Source of the DNA: an uncultured Algibacter sp.
GTDB lineage: Bacteria; Bacteroidota; Bacteroidia; Flavobacteriales; Flavobacteriaceae
Length of the DNA stretch: 64,000 nt
Direction of reading: 5' to 3'
Assembly: GCA_947502405.1 (NCBI GenBank)
Contig: CANMZT010000011.1
Coordinates: 62,001 to 126,000, forward strand
Part shown: positions 36,641-47,700 of the stretch, piece by piece
How the letters are laid out: each line of letters begins with the position of its first letter
How positions within the stretch are numbered: position 1 is the stretch's first letter
The notes under the pieces: model-generated
Databases searched by the model: none
Seen by the model: the letters and a program-made list of their open reading frames with translations, nothing else
Told to the model about the DNA's origin: nothing
Position numbers and translations under genes: made by a program

Positions 36641-38110
36641 TATAGTTGCTTCTGTATTTAAGCTTCCTGTATGTATGTATTCGTTTTTGAAAGCATTATA
36701 TTCATAATCTTCACCCCAAACTTTATAATTTTTAGCAACAGCTTTAATAGCGTCACAAATAAAACTAATTTCATCATTGGTCATTGTTGGATGAATAGAC
36801 ATTCTAATCCAACCAGGACGCTCCATTAAACAACCTTCAAGAATTTTTTCTTCTATAGCTTTGGAGGTTAGCTGGTCTACGTGCAATAAATAATGTCCAT
36901 AGGTACCTGCGCAAGAGCAGCCACCACGTGTTTGTATACCAAAACGATCATTCAACAATTTAACAATAAGGTTATAATGAACATCATCAATAAAAAAAGA
37001 AAACACACCTAACCGATCTTTGTGTTTGGGCGCCAAAATACTAAGGTTATCAATATTAGAAAGTCTGTCAAAAACTATATTATTGAGTTCATGCTCTCTT
37101 TTTAAGATGTTAGCAACCCCCATTTCCTCTTTTAGTTGTATTGATAAAGCTACCCTTATTGCTTGAAGAAAACCTGGGGTACCACCATCTTCTCGGGTTT
37201 CTATATCATCAATATAGTCGTGATCGCCCCAAGGATTTGTATAATTAACTGTACCGCCTCCAGGATTATCTGGTACCAAATTCTTATATAGTTTTTTATT
37301 GAAAATTAAAACTCCTGATGAACCAGGACCTCCTAAAAATTTATGTGGTGAAAATGTGATAGCATCTAAATATTCATCTTCATTTTCTGGATGCATATTA
37401 ATATCAACATAAGGTGCAGAACATGCAAAATCTACAAAACATAATCCGTTGTTTTGATGCATTACTTTAGCAACATCATGGTAATTTGTTCTGATACCCG
37501 TAACGTTAGAACAGCCTGTGATTGCTGCTATTTTTATAGGCACACTTTTATATTTATCTAAAAGAGCTTTTAGCTTTTCTAAACACGGCAAACCTTCTTC
37601 ATTTGATGGAACAACCTCTACATTAGCAATAGTTTCTAACCAAGAGGTTTGATTAGAATGATGCTCCATATGCGACACAAAAATGATAGGGCGTTTTTCT
37701 TCAGGAACAACTGTGTTATCCTTTAAATTTTCGCAGAGTTTAAGCCCAAGAATACGTTGAAACTTATTTATAGCCCCTGTCATACCTGTACCAACAGTTA
37801 TTAAAATATCATCACTTGAAGCATTTACGTGTTTTTTAATAATTGTTCTGGCATCATGGTAAGCGTGTGTCATCGCAGACCCTGTTATAGATGTTTCAGT
37901 ATGTGTGTTAGCTACAAAAGGCCCTATTTCATTTAAAATTTTTTCTTCAATAGGTCTGTACAATCTCCCACTTGCTGTCCAGTCTGCATAAATTATTTTC
38001 TTCTTTCCATAGGGCGATTCAAAATACTCGTCTATACCTATAATATTTTTCCTGAATTGCTTAAAATAAGCTTCCAGATGTATAGGCTTTATAACTGCTG
38101 AATCTACCAT
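36617..38110 (-). CDS. Class V aminotransferase-fold PLP enzyme (cysteine desulfurase-like)
   Basis: The 497-residue protein has the class V PLP fold: the THTETSITG start of the large domain, TVGTGMTGAINKF, FVSHMEHHSNQTSW, CFVDFACSAPYVD with the PLP Asp, and FSPHKFLGGPGSSG with the Schiff-base Lys. The C-terminal RGGCSCAGTYGH loop has two Cys near the place of the desulfurase catalytic Cys, so sulfur chemistry is conceivable. It differs from IscS and SufS in its longer length. It runs ahead of nothing downstream and follows DsbD (20 bp gap) on the same strand, so cotranscription with dsbD is likely. Confidence 0.8.
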   Translation of the reverse strand: MVDSAVIKPIHLEAYFKQFRKNIIGIDEYFESPYGKKKIIYADWTASGRLYRPIEEKILNEIGPFVANTHTETSITGSAMTHAYHDARTIIKKHVNASSDDILITVGTGMTGAINKFQRILGLKLCENLKDNTVVPEEKRPIIFVSHMEHHSNQTSWLETIANVEVVPSNEEGLPCLEKLKALLDKYKSVPIKIAAITGCSNVTGIRTNYHDVAKVMHQNNGLCFVDFACSAPYVDINMHPENEDEYLDAITFSPHKFLGGPGSSGVLIFNKKLYKNLVPDNPGGGTVNYTNPWGDHDYIDDIETREDGGTPGFLQAIRVALSIQLKEEMGVANILKREHELNNIVFDRLSNIDNLSILAPKHKDRLGVFSFFIDDVHYNLIVKLLNDRFGIQTRGGCSCAGTYGHYLLHVDQLTSKAIEEKILEGCLMERPGWIRMSIHPTMTNDEISFICDAIKAVAKNYKVWGEDYEYNAFKNEYIHTGSLNTEATITKNWFKL

Positions 38111-38130
38111 AATCTTAAGTTAATCAAAAA

Positions 38131-40182
38131 CTAATTAGATTTACTTGCCAAATCCTTACTTTTAAAAACCTCTAAACCACATTCTAGGAACTTAGTATAA
38201 TCTGACTCGTCTGGTGTATAACCAACTGCTTGATTTAGTATTTGTGTTCCGTCTGAATTCAATAACACATAATAGGGCTGAGAATTTGTTTTAAAAAACT
38301 GAGTTTGAAAATTAGCCCATTTGTGTCCGTAACTTTCTAATTTTCTTGTACCTCCATTAACTCTATTAACTTCAACTTGTTCCGCCTCCGGCAATACCTT
38401 CTTATCATCAACATACAGCGATATTAATACATAATCATTTCTTAAATAATTATCTACACTTTTAAGAGGCCAAACATGTTCTTCCATTTTTCTACAGTTA
38501 ACACAAGCATAACCTGTAAAATCTAGCATAATGGGTTTATTTACCTTTTTTGCATAAGCTATTCCAGTTTTTAAATCTTTAAAGCATTCTAGATTATTAG
38601 GACAATCGTTAGGATACAAAAAACTATAACCCACTGGTGGTGCAAGTCCACTAAGTAGTGTAAGCGGTGTAAACGTATTTGTTTCTTTATTTACTCTAAA
38701 ACCAGATGCTAAATAAATAACAAAAGAAGCTACTAAAATACCTCCTGCTATTCTTGAAAAAGACAGTTTCTTGATAGGAGAATCATGTGGAAACTTTATT
38801 TTTCCAAATAAGTAAAGTGCTAATCCTGCAAAAATTATTATCCAAATTATTAAGAAAGGTTCAATTTTTAATAAATTCCAATGCGCTACTAAATCCGCAT
38901 TTGATAAAAACTTAAAAGCTAAAGCTAATTCTAAAAATCCTAAAATAACTTTGGTTGTATTTAACCATCCACCTGATTTAGGTAAGGCATTCATCATGTT
39001 TGGAAACATTGCAAAAAGGGCAAATGGCAATCCTAATGAGACACCAAAACCAGCCATACCTGCTGTAAGTTGCCACGCGCCACCATCAGCAGTTAATGAG
39101 CCTGCTAATAATGACCCAAGAATTGGCCCTGTACAAGAAAAAGAAACAATGGCTAATGTTAAAGCCATAAAAAAGATACCAATTAAGCCACCAGAACTTT
39201 CCCCTTGTGTTGTTCTTGTTGTCCAACTTGCAGGTAATGTTAACTCATAATAACCAAAAAATGAGAATGCAAAAAACATAAAAATGGCAAAGAAAATGAT
39301 GTTAAGCCACACATTGGTTGATATCTCATTGAGGATATCTGGATTAACAGAATCAATTAAATGAAATGGTACACTTAAAATGATATATACTGCAAATATG
39401 AAAAAACCGTAAAGCAAAGCCTTTGATATTCCAGCACTTCTATTTTGCCCACTACTTTTGGTAAAAAAACTAACCGTTAAGGGTATCATTGGAAATACAC
39501 ATGGCGTTAATAATGCTAATAAGCCACCTAAAAAACCAAGACCAAAAATACTCCATAATGATTTTCCACTTTCTTGTAATTCTGATGCAGTACTAGAAGT
39601 CTCATTTTTGCACTTAACATCAGACATCTGAATATCCTCTGGATTCATACCATAAAGCGCTCTATTAACTGAACTATTATCAATATTGGTGTCTTCATTA
39701 GAAATACTGTTCTTATTAGCTGATGTTTGGTTTGCATTAATATTAAAAACCAAATCTACTTCTGTAGGTGGTAAACATCTAGCATCATCACACACCATAA
39801 ACTCTACAACCCCATTAACAGACTTAACACCATCAGTTAACTCAACCTTTTGTTTAAATACAGCCTCTTTTTCAAAGAATTTAATTTTCATTTGAAAAAC
39901 AGGATCATCCACAACGTGTCCTTCACTTTCATCAGTATTACCAATAAACTTAAGTGCACCATTGGCATCATCATAACTAAACGTTGTTGGTATAGGGCCA
40001 TCTTCTGGAACATCTTGAGAATATAAATGCCAACCAGATTCAATTATAGCCTTAGCTATTAAATCATATTCATTCTCAGAAATTTTCTCAACTGAAGTTT
40101 GCCATTTTACTGGTTCTAAAATTTGAGAATATCCAAGCGTGTAAATGAATAGAGCAAAAAGGAGAATACAATTTTTTTTCAT
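38131..40182 (-). CDS. dsbD: Thiol:disulfide interchange protein DsbD
   Basis: The 683-residue inner-membrane protein passes electrons from cytoplasmic thioredoxin to periplasmic partners. It has all three redox parts: the N-terminal alpha domain with [10 protein letters not shown] (about residues 130-140) after a signal peptide, the membrane domain of eight helices with [11 protein letters not shown] and [13 protein letters not shown], and a C-terminal thioredoxin-like domain with [10 protein letters not shown] stand-alone copy of the alpha domain is encoded immediately upstream (11 bp gap). The order and size agree with the family. Confidence 0.92.
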   Translation of the reverse strand: MKKNCILLFALFIYTLGYSQILEPVKWQTSVEKISENEYDLIAKAIIESGWHLYSQDVPEDGPIPTTFSYDDANGALKFIGNTDESEGHVVDDPVFQMKIKFFEKEAVFKQKVELTDGVKSVNGVVEFMVCDDARCLPPTEVDLVFNINANQTSANKNSISNEDTNIDNSSVNRALYGMNPEDIQMSDVKCKNETSSTASELQESGKSLWSIFGLGFLGGLLALLTPCVFPMIPLTVSFFTKSSGQNRSAGISKALLYGFFIFAVYIILSVPFHLIDSVNPDILNEISTNVWLNIIFFAIFMFFAFSFFGYYELTLPASWTTRTTQGESSGGLIGIFFMALTLAIVSFSCTGPILGSLLAGSLTADGGAWQLTAGMAGFGVSLGLPFALFAMFPNMMNALPKSGGWLNTTKVILGFLELALAFKFLSNADLVAHWNLLKIEPFLIIWIIIFAGLALYLFGKIKFPHDSPIKKLSFSRIAGGILVASFVIYLASGFRVNKETNTFTPLTLLSGLAPPVGYSFLYPNDCPNNLECFKDLKTGIAYAKKVNKPIMLDFTGYACVNCRKMEEHVWPLKSVDNYLRNDYVLISLYVDDKKVLPEAEQVEVNRVNGGTRKLESYGHKWANFQTQFFKTNSQPYYVLLNSDGTQILNQAVGYTPDESDYTKFLECGLEVFKSKDLASKSN

Positions 40183-40193
40183 TTAACTTAAAT

Positions 40194-40640
40194 TTATTTT
40201 AAATCGAAAGTAAGTATGGCTGGCTCTGGCATGATACATTTTGAATTATCACAAACCATATAATGCACTTCAGAATTAATTGTAAAAGGCAGTTTATCTT
40301 TAAGTTTAATACGTTGAATAAATTTAGTTTCAGATTCAAAATATTTAACTTTCATATTAAATGTAGAGTCATCAACTGTTACGCCTTCTTCTTCTTTAGT
40401 ATTTCCTTTTTTAAGGTATTTATTATTGCCTTCAAAAGAAAGTTGTGTAGCTACAGGACCGCCTTCGGGAACATTTTGAGAATACAAATGCCAACCGTCT
40501 TGTATTGAAGCTTTAGCAATCAAATTATATTCATTTTCTGAAACTTTTTCTATTGAAGTTGACCATTTAACTGGCTCTAAAATTTGAGAAAAGGTGGTTA
40601 CTGTAATTAATAGGAATACAATAGAAACTATATTTTTCAT
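40194..40640 (-). CDS. Stand-alone DsbD-alpha-like periplasmic protein
   Basis: The 148-residue protein has a signal peptide (about 1-19) and is a paralogue of the N-terminal domain of the adjacent DsbD: the openings ILEPVKWSTSIEKVSENEY and [19 protein letters not shown] match almost base for base. It keeps the redox pair in MVCDNSKCIMP. It lacks the membrane and thioredoxin-like domains, so it may act as a separate shuttle reduced by the DsbD core. The gene starts the operon with dsbD. Confidence 0.8.
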   Translation of the reverse strand: MKNIVSIVFLLITVTTFSQILEPVKWSTSIEKVSENEYNLIAKASIQDGWHLYSQNVPEGGPVATQLSFEGNNKYLKKGNTKEEEGVTVDDSTFNMKVKYFESETKFIQRIKLKDKLPFTINSEVHYMVCDNSKCIMPEPAILTFDLK

Positions 40641-40853
40641 AAATAATTATTATTTATATCATTAAGTCTTATAATTAACTCATTTAACGCTTTCTTATTT
40701 TAACGGCCATTCAACGTCAAAAAAATAGTTGGAACAAAAATAGTAAGAAAGACACTTTGTTTTTAATTTAAGAGATAATAAAACACAATTATCCTTACTA
40801 ATAAAATGTTAGAGTATAACGGATACATTAATCAAAAAAACTAAAATTATGAA

Positions 40854-41828
40854 TTACTTATCGCGTTCTTTTCTAATAGGCTGATTATATTCATTCATAG
40901 GAAAGTTATTAATTCTCTTGGATAATGTCTTTCCTCTTAACTCAGAATCTTTACCCTGATAAACAATTTTACTGTAAAATTTTCGATCTTTAGTGTCTGC
41001 TTTAAAATCATAAAACATCAGGCTTTGTTGTGTTCTAAAGTTCTCAGAATGAACTATGACAGTAAAATCTAAATCATTCTCATAATTATTGGCATCTAAT
41101 TTAAATAATAATCTTTCATAAAGCGTCATACTCTCTTTTTGAATATTTAAACTCATCCAATTATTATTTATAACATTCTTTTCAAGTATAGTAGGCACCA
41201 AAAATTTTTTTCTTTTTTCTTTTTTTATCATATTATCCAATATTGAAATGTTAATATTTCGCATTGAATTATTTCCTTTGACTGTAAATACAAGAAAAGC
41301 ATTATTATTTTGGTCATCATAAATAAGATTTCCTTTCAAATAGCTATCCCCTCCAGTTTGAAAATCTGCTAATTGATTCACTATTTTTTTGGATTCCTCT
41401 GAGATTTTTAGGTTATTATTTGTAATCTCAGAATTTTTTTCCGAAATCTGCTTTAATTCATTTTGTACAGTCATTAAATTATCAGTCATTTTCATTGACA
41501 TTTTATTTAAATCATTATTACTTTTTGCAAGATTTCGAGTTTCAGTTGTAATGAACTTTATTTTTAGCTGAGCATCTTTAATTTGATTTGTAACTTCATC
41601 AATTTCAACTGCAAGTTTTTCAGTATTCTCAGTAGACTTTTTAATTTTAATATTTAATTTTTCTACTCTATTAACACTAGAATCGATAGCTCTATTCATT
41701 TCAACTATCTTATCTCTACTATTAGTTGCATCATCTCTATATCTTACTGTCAAAACACCTGAAATAATAGTACCTAAAGCCAAAAAAGCTAGGGCTAAAT
41801 AAGGTAAAAAAGGTTCCATACGATTCAT
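40854..41828 (-). CDS. Membrane-anchored coiled-coil protein
   Basis: The protein of 324 residues (start at 41828) is not recognised. It has one membrane segment (about residues 6-27, LPYLALAFLALGTIISGVL), then a coiled coil of about 130 residues with heptad-like spacing (MNRAIDSSVNRVEKLNIKIKK, read in two parts), then a beta-rich C-terminal domain (about 170-320). The 41900 start is rejected because it adds an extra hydrophobic tail with no family sense. The TonB receptor gene lies upstream on the same strand, separated by a terminator, so it is probably transcribed alone. Confidence 0.6.
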   Translation of the reverse strand: MNRMEPFLPYLALAFLALGTIISGVLTVRYRDDATNSRDKIVEMNRAIDSSVNRVEKLNIKIKKSTENTEKLAVEIDEVTNQIKDAQLKIKFITTETRNLAKSNNDLNKMSMKMTDNLMTVQNELKQISEKNSEITNNNLKISEESKKIVNQLADFQTGGDSYLKGNLIYDDQNNNAFLVFTVKGNNSMRNINISILDNMIKKEKRKKFLVPTILEKNVINNNWMSLNIQKESMTLYERLLFKLDANNYENDLDFTVIVHSENFRTQQSLMFYDFKADTKDRKFYSKIVYQGKDSELRGKTLSKRINNFPMNEYNQPIRKERDK

Positions 41829-41885
41829 GATTTTTAAATAAGTAATATTCTTACAAATATAGTATATTACTGTGTAATATGTAAA

Positions 41886-41913
41886 TAAAAAGCGCACCAC
41901 TAAGGCGCGCTTT
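41886..41913 (-). terminator. Terminator after the TonB-receptor gene
   Basis: On the minus strand AAAGCGC (41913-41907) pairs with GCGCTTT (41895-41889) and is followed by more T residues, 22 bp beyond the receptor stop. It closes the minus arm of the peptide synthetase locus. Confidence 0.7.
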
Positions 41914-41934
41914 AATATAAGATTTACTAATTTT

Positions 41935-44169
41935 CTAAAACCTCACTGAAACTTTACCTCTTAAAAAGAAAGGTACACCTGGTGTAAAGTGTATTTCTTC
42001 AGTAGAATCTGGTTCATCTAATAATCTACTTTCGGTTGCAAACTGTGTTTCGTTCCATTCGCTATCAAATAAATTTTCAACAATCAAACCAAAGGTCCAG
42101 TTTTTATGAGTATAATTTAAATTAAAGTCTGTTATAAAATAGCCTTCAGCTACAATAGAATTATCCTCATTAGCTGGTCTATCCTTGATATAACGATAGT
42201 TTAAACCACCTGAGAATTTACCTAAATCTTTAAAACTAAATCCTCCAGCCGATGTTAAATCTGGAGCCAATGGTATAAAATCTTCGCCATCTGGCTCTTC
42301 TGTACTTCTGGCTATTGTATAATTTACATCTGTATTAAAATATAACCAATCAGCAATTTGATATCTTAAACCAAAGTCTAAACCGTATCTTGATGTTTTT
42401 CCACTTGGTTCTACAATAGCTGCATCACCCACGTAAACAAATTCTTGTTGTAAAAACAACGACCAAAATGCCGCATTAACTACTAATTTATCGGTTGGTT
42501 TTAGAACAGTTCCTAAATCTGTACTAAAGGCTGTTGGTAATATTCTTTCTCCATTATTTGCTGTTACTACTCTTGTATCATTAGAATGAAACCCTAAACC
42601 TGTTTTTAAGAAAAGTTGTGTTTTAGGAGATGCCGCATAAATGAGATTCATTTTAGGGCTTAATAATACTTTGTTTTCACTCTTACTATCATAAGTTTCA
42701 GATAATAAATCTTCATAGTCATAAGTAAAATAGTCTAAACGCAAACCTGGATTAAATGTCCATTTATTAACTTTATAATTCAAGTCTGCAAAACTAAAGG
42801 CATTCAATTCATCCACATTTCCAAATGCTAAACGCTCTAAAAGCTCCTTTCTATTTTTAGTTCTTGACAACTGTACATCGTTTACATCATCATATCTAAA
42901 TCCAATCCCAACACGATATTTTAATTGTTTATCATGATCTTCTAAGTGAAAAGACTTTTCGTAAACACTTTTTGCTCCTATAATGGTTCTATCTTCATAT
43001 TGACGAATTTGATCTGCATTTACAGGGTCTTCTAAAAAGAAGGTAAAGTTTGAAAACAATTCAAAATCATATTGCGACACATAAGCTGATGATTTTAAAC
43101 TGGTATGCTCATCAAAATGTTGAATGTGGTTCATCCAAATATTAGTTCTACTGGTATTACCACCTTCTGTATCATCAATAGCTCCAAACCTACCTATTAA
43201 TCCTTGGTCTACGGCACGTTGTGGTATTTGTCCTGAGGCATCCCATTTACTTTGAAAATGTGAAAGCGATAAGTTAAACTCTTGATCGTTATAATTATTA
43301 TAATTATAACGCCCCATAACGTTTAAACGATTAAAATTTTGAGGTGAATCGAAAACCCCATCTGTTAAATTCATCTCACTTGCAATGTAAGCATTACTAT
43401 TTTCGCCATCCCAAATTTTGAGCATACTCATTGCTCTAACTGTATTAAACTGACCAGCTTCAACGGAAATTAAGTTTTTATCAATTTTTTTCTTGGTTTG
43501 AATATCTACATAACCGGCTGTATTAAAGTTACCTTTATCTGCATAGTAAGATCCTTTTCCAAAATCTAAATTCTCGATAGTTTCAGGAATTATAAAGTGC
43601 ATATCGGCATAACCTTGACCATGTGCATGAGACACCATATTTACTGGCATACCATCAACATCTATAGCAATATCGGTACCATGATCAATGTCAAAACCTC
43701 TTAAAAATATTTGCTCTGCTTTACCACCTCCAGCATGTTGGCCTATAATTAATCCTGGTATTTTTCTTAAAATTTCTTGAGATGATTTTACCGGACTCGC
43801 TTTAATATCCACATTTACAAAATTACTAAGCACATTCACTTTTGAAACAATTAATACTTGGTCTAAAGACGCAGAGGATATAATCATGTATATTTTTACT
43901 GTGCTATCTAAATGAGATTCGTCAATAATAAGTTCTTGGTTTTCATAACCTAATTGGTAAAAAGATATAACATCTCCCAAAGAGATATCATCCAATTCAA
44001 AATAACCAGAAACATTAGTATAGGAATAAGCTCCTGTATTGTTGTTGTATACCCCAACTCCTTGCAAGGGCTTTTCATTGTCTTCTGAAATTACTGTTCC
44101 ACTGATTTCGTGGGCATTTATACTGCCAAAAACAGCCATAAATAAATATAAAATAATATGCTTTTTCAT
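41935..44169 (-). CDS. TonB-dependent outer-membrane receptor
   Basis: The protein of 744 residues (start at 44169, MKKHIILYLF signal) has an N-terminal carboxypeptidase-regulatory-like domain (about 20-100), a plug (about 110-220) with FLRGFDIDHGTD and SHAHGQGYADMHF, and a beta-barrel ending in the C-terminal Phe that outer-membrane proteins need. The His-rich SHAHGQGYADMH and the DVDGMPVNM segment appear in receptors that, from memory, often sit near HupE/UreJ-like genes, suggesting a metal complex as ligand. The longer start at 44205 only adds residues before the signal. A small inverted repeat, GCATAA-AA-TTATGC at 44207-44220, lies upstream. A 142-bp gap separates it from the small His-rich gene. 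Confidence 0.88.
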   Translation of the reverse strand: MKKHIILYLFMAVFGSINAHEISGTVISEDNEKPLQGVGVYNNNTGAYSYTNVSGYFELDDISLGDVISFYQLGYENQELIIDESHLDSTVKIYMIISSASLDQVLIVSKVNVLSNFVNVDIKASPVKSSQEILRKIPGLIIGQHAGGGKAEQIFLRGFDIDHGTDIAIDVDGMPVNMVSHAHGQGYADMHFIIPETIENLDFGKGSYYADKGNFNTAGYVDIQTKKKIDKNLISVEAGQFNTVRAMSMLKIWDGENSNAYIASEMNLTDGVFDSPQNFNRLNVMGRYNYNNYNDQEFNLSLSHFQSKWDASGQIPQRAVDQGLIGRFGAIDDTEGGNTSRTNIWMNHIQHFDEHTSLKSSAYVSQYDFELFSNFTFFLEDPVNADQIRQYEDRTIIGAKSVYEKSFHLEDHDKQLKYRVGIGFRYDDVNDVQLSRTKNRKELLERLAFGNVDELNAFSFADLNYKVNKWTFNPGLRLDYFTYDYEDLLSETYDSKSENKVLLSPKMNLIYAASPKTQLFLKTGLGFHSNDTRVVTANNGERILPTAFSTDLGTVLKPTDKLVVNAAFWSLFLQQEFVYVGDAAIVEPSGKTSRYGLDFGLRYQIADWLYFNTDVNYTIARSTEEPDGEDFIPLAPDLTSAGGFSFKDLGKFSGGLNYRYIKDRPANEDNSIVAEGYFITDFNLNYTHKNWTFGLIVENLFDSEWNETQFATESRLLDEPDSTEEIHFTPGVPFFLRGKVSVRF

Positions 44170-44206
44170 TTTTTTTAAGTTTGAGTTATAGCACAGATAT
44201 ATCAAA

Positions 44207-44220
44207 GCATAAAATTATGC
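44207..44220. promoter_or_regulatory. Small inverted repeat upstream of the TonB-receptor gene
   Basis: GCATAA and TTATGC flank two A residues, 38 bp before the receptor start. It may be an operator; no known regulator consensus is matched with confidence. Confidence 0.35.
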
Positions 44221-44311
44221 AGGATTCTATCTGTGTGTATAATATGATATTTAATAACTTGAAAACATGTGTCAATAACATTATGCATTCAAATTTTATT
44301 TTGAAGAAATA

Positions 44312-44779
44312 CTAGAATAATTGGGGAGGTTGAAGATTAGTTTCTAAATAACCTTGATGGATAAGTTCCTTTGGATATAAAAATCGGTGTTTTATATATA
44401 ATCCAAAAACTAAATTTTTCTTTTTATTTGATTGTTTAAACCGTAAATGTTTATCTATTTTTTTAAATTTAATATTCTGGTTTTCAGAACTATCGTCTAG
44501 ACCACAAACCTTAAGTATTTCATTTAATGCTTCTAAAAGGGTATGTTGATGATTTACTTCTTGATTTTGCAAAACGTAAGTAGAATGATTTTTATGTTCT
44601 GTCTCATTTACTTTAGTATGTACTAATACGGTTCCAGGTTTTTCTAATTGATGTAAAAGGTAATGTAATGCTTTATTTACCTCTTTATGTGATGACCCAA
44701 ACACATAGCAAATACTCATAGCAACAACCATGATCTTTAATACAAACGGCTCCCAGCCATTTTTAATATTCCTACTCAT
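44312..44779 (-). CDS. Small His-rich putative periplasmic protein
   Basis: The 155-residue protein is not recognised. It has one hydrophobic segment near the N-terminus (about 12-28), then a region with several His residues (SSHKEVNKALHYLLHQLE, HTKVNETEHKNHSTY, VNHQHTLLEAL). It ends with QPPQLF. Histidine content and position between a peptide synthetase and a TonB receptor suggest a metal-binding or receptor-linked role, which is inference. Its start overlaps the end of the synthetase gene by 8 bp, so it is part of the same transcript. Confidence 0.55.
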   Translation of the reverse strand: MSRNIKNGWEPFVLKIMVVAMSICYVFGSSHKEVNKALHYLLHQLEKPGTVLVHTKVNETEHKNHSTYVLQNQEVNHQHTLLEALNEILKVCGLDDSSENQNIKFKKIDKHLRFKQSNKKKNLVFGLYIKHRFLYPKELIHQGYLETNLQPPQLF

Positions 44780-47700
44780 TTAGTAAACTAACAATAGTTT
44801 TTTCTATATGTTTCGAATAAGATTCTATAGTTGGATAATTGAATACATCAATTATTGAAATATCAAATTCAAGTTCTTGTTTTAATCGCGATGTTATTGA
44901 TATAGCATTTAGCGAATTCCCGCCAATTCTAATAAAATTCTCATTAACACCAATTTTATCAATGCTAAGAACCTCTTTCCATATTGCATATACCAATTCC
45001 TCTATTTCATTTCTTGGTGATATTTTAGTTGCTTTTTCTTTATTAGTGTTAAAACCAATATAATCAGGCAGTTGTTTTCTATCAACCTTACCACTTGATA
45101 ACAACTTGAAATCCTCAACTTGCATAAAAAAACTTGGTATCATATAATCTGGCAGATAAGACTCAAGGATACTGATAATTGAATTTTCGTCTGTGGTTTG
45201 ACCTACATAATAAGCTATTAAATTATTTTTTGAATTTGTTGTTACAATAGCCTGTAATATATCTGGATGCTTTTCAATAGTTTTTTCAATTTCACCAAGT
45301 TCTATCCTTAGGCCTCGCAACTTTATTTGGTTATCTACTCTACCATGATACTCAATTGCTCCATCTTCTCTATATCTAGCTAAATCTCCTGTTTTGTACA
45401 TTCTGGAATTAAGGCTACTTGAGAATATATCTTTTACAAAGCGTTGTTTTGTTAGATCTTTACGATTTAAGTATCCTTTAGCAACTTGCTTACCTGCTAT
45501 ATACAACTCTCCTATAACCCCTATTGGTAGTTGGTTAAAATACTTATCAAGAATATAAAGCTTAGTATTAGCTACTGGTCTCCCAATTGGAATTCCTATA
45601 TTTAAAGATTCTTTTCTACAATGCCAACTAGTTACATCTACAGAAGCTTCTGTAGGTCCATATAAATTGTGCACTTCAACTGCTAAAGTATCATAAGTTT
45701 TCTCCACAACAGGGACAGATAAAGCCTCACCGCTACAAAATATTTTCCTTAAACTAATACATTGTTTTACAGCTTCATTTTGAATAAAAACATTAAGCAT
45801 CGAGGGTACAAAATGAATATTTGTTACATTATAATTACATATTGTTTCCACGAGTTGCTCGGGGTTTTTATGCGCATCTGGAACTTCTACAACCAATTTT
45901 GAGCCTAATTGTAATGGCCAAAATAACTCCCAAACTGAAACATCAAAAGTAATTGGGGTTTTCTGAATAAACACATCATCATATTGTATTGGATAATTTT
46001 CATTCATCCAATTTAATCTATTACAAATACCTTCATGATGACATTCCACTCCTTTAGGTAATCCCGTACTACCCGAAGTGTAAATAACATAAGCTAAATC
46101 GTTAGGAGCTATTTTTACTTCACATTTGGATGTACTCCTTACTTGAATTTGCTTTAAAGTATCATGAACATCAAAACAATCCACACCATTAAAATCAGTA
46201 CCCTTTAATTTATTATGGTTGTAAAATAAAATATTGGTATTAGCATCTTCTAAAATAAAGTCTAACCGTTCATTAGGGGTGTTAGTATCTAAAGGTAAAT
46301 ATGCAGCTCCTGCTTTAATGATTCCATAAATAATAATCATCATTTCTAATGAGCGCTCTAAACTAACAGCTATAACATCATTATTCTTTACCTCTTTACT
46401 AATTAAAAAATGCGCAACTTGATTGGATTTTTCATCCAATACTTTATACGATAAAGAGTCTTGTTTGAAAACCAAAGCCACTTGGTTAGGTGTTTTTAAA
46501 ACTTGATTTTCAAATTTTGAGAGTAGCGTTTCATTTTCAGGGTAATTAACAACAGTGTCATTCCATTTACTTATTTGTAATTTTTCAGATTCTGTAATTA
46601 GATTAACATGCTCCAATACAATTGATGGGTCATTTAAAAAAGCATCAAGTAATTTTAAAAAGTGATTTGGTACATATTTTCGCTTTTCATCATCAAAAAC
46701 CTGCGTGTTTAAATCAAAATATAATTTAATACTACCAGTATTATCAAAATCATGTACATGAAAACGAATATGGTGTCTAGGATCTGTATGCCCAGAGTGA
46801 ACCCAAGACGTTTTAACAGAAAACTCATTGAAGCTTGAATTATGCGAGTTTATATAATTATAAAACACATTAAAACTTCTATTTAATTCTGCATTAGAAG
46901 TTCCTAGTTGTGCTTTTTTAAGAAAGTTATTACTCTCTATTTGTACTTTTTTAAATAAAGAAATGAAAGTTTCTTCTTCATCAACTTGGGCAAATAAAGG
47001 AAATGTTTCAACAAAATAACCTAATATATTTTTAAATTCTTTTTTTACTCGATTATGTGTTGGTGAACCTATTATTAACTGCTCTTGCCCCGTAACTCTG
47101 TAAACAAAGGCAAATAATGCTGTTAAAAATATATTATAAAGTGTTAGGTCTAAATTCCATCCTTTGAAATCTTTATGGTTTGCTAAAGCTCTAATTTTTT
47201 CTGAACGTTCTTTACCTAAACTAACAAATAATCGCTCTGAACTTGTATTTAAATTTTCAACTTTTTTATGATAAAGTAAGGGTACATTGGGGTATTCTTT
47301 TACTTTTTCTTCCCAGTATATTTTGTTTTGATTGTATTTGTTGTTATTACTGTTTTCGTTATGAATATCTATAAATGCCTTGTATGAATATAATTTTGTA
47401 TCATCAAAACTATTTAACAAAGCTTGACTATATAAGTCAGACATTTTTGAAAGCATAATGGTCGTGCTCCATCCATCTGTTATAAGATGATGCTGATTTA
47501 TGTACCATATAAAATTTTCTTCAGACAACTTAATAAGAGCACAATCAAACAAGCACTTTTTAATATCAAATAATTTAGAAACCCTCTCTTTTTGCCATTC
47601 TAAATATACTTTTTTTGAATCTTCATGATTAGAAAAATCCTCTAATACAACCTGATATTCTATATTGGATAAATATTTTTGAATAGGCTCTCCATTCTCA

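Noticed and set aside
36617-38110. IscS/SufS cysteine desulfurase
   Set aside because: The fold matches class V, but length and the RGGCSC loop differ, and no isc or suf genes adjoin.
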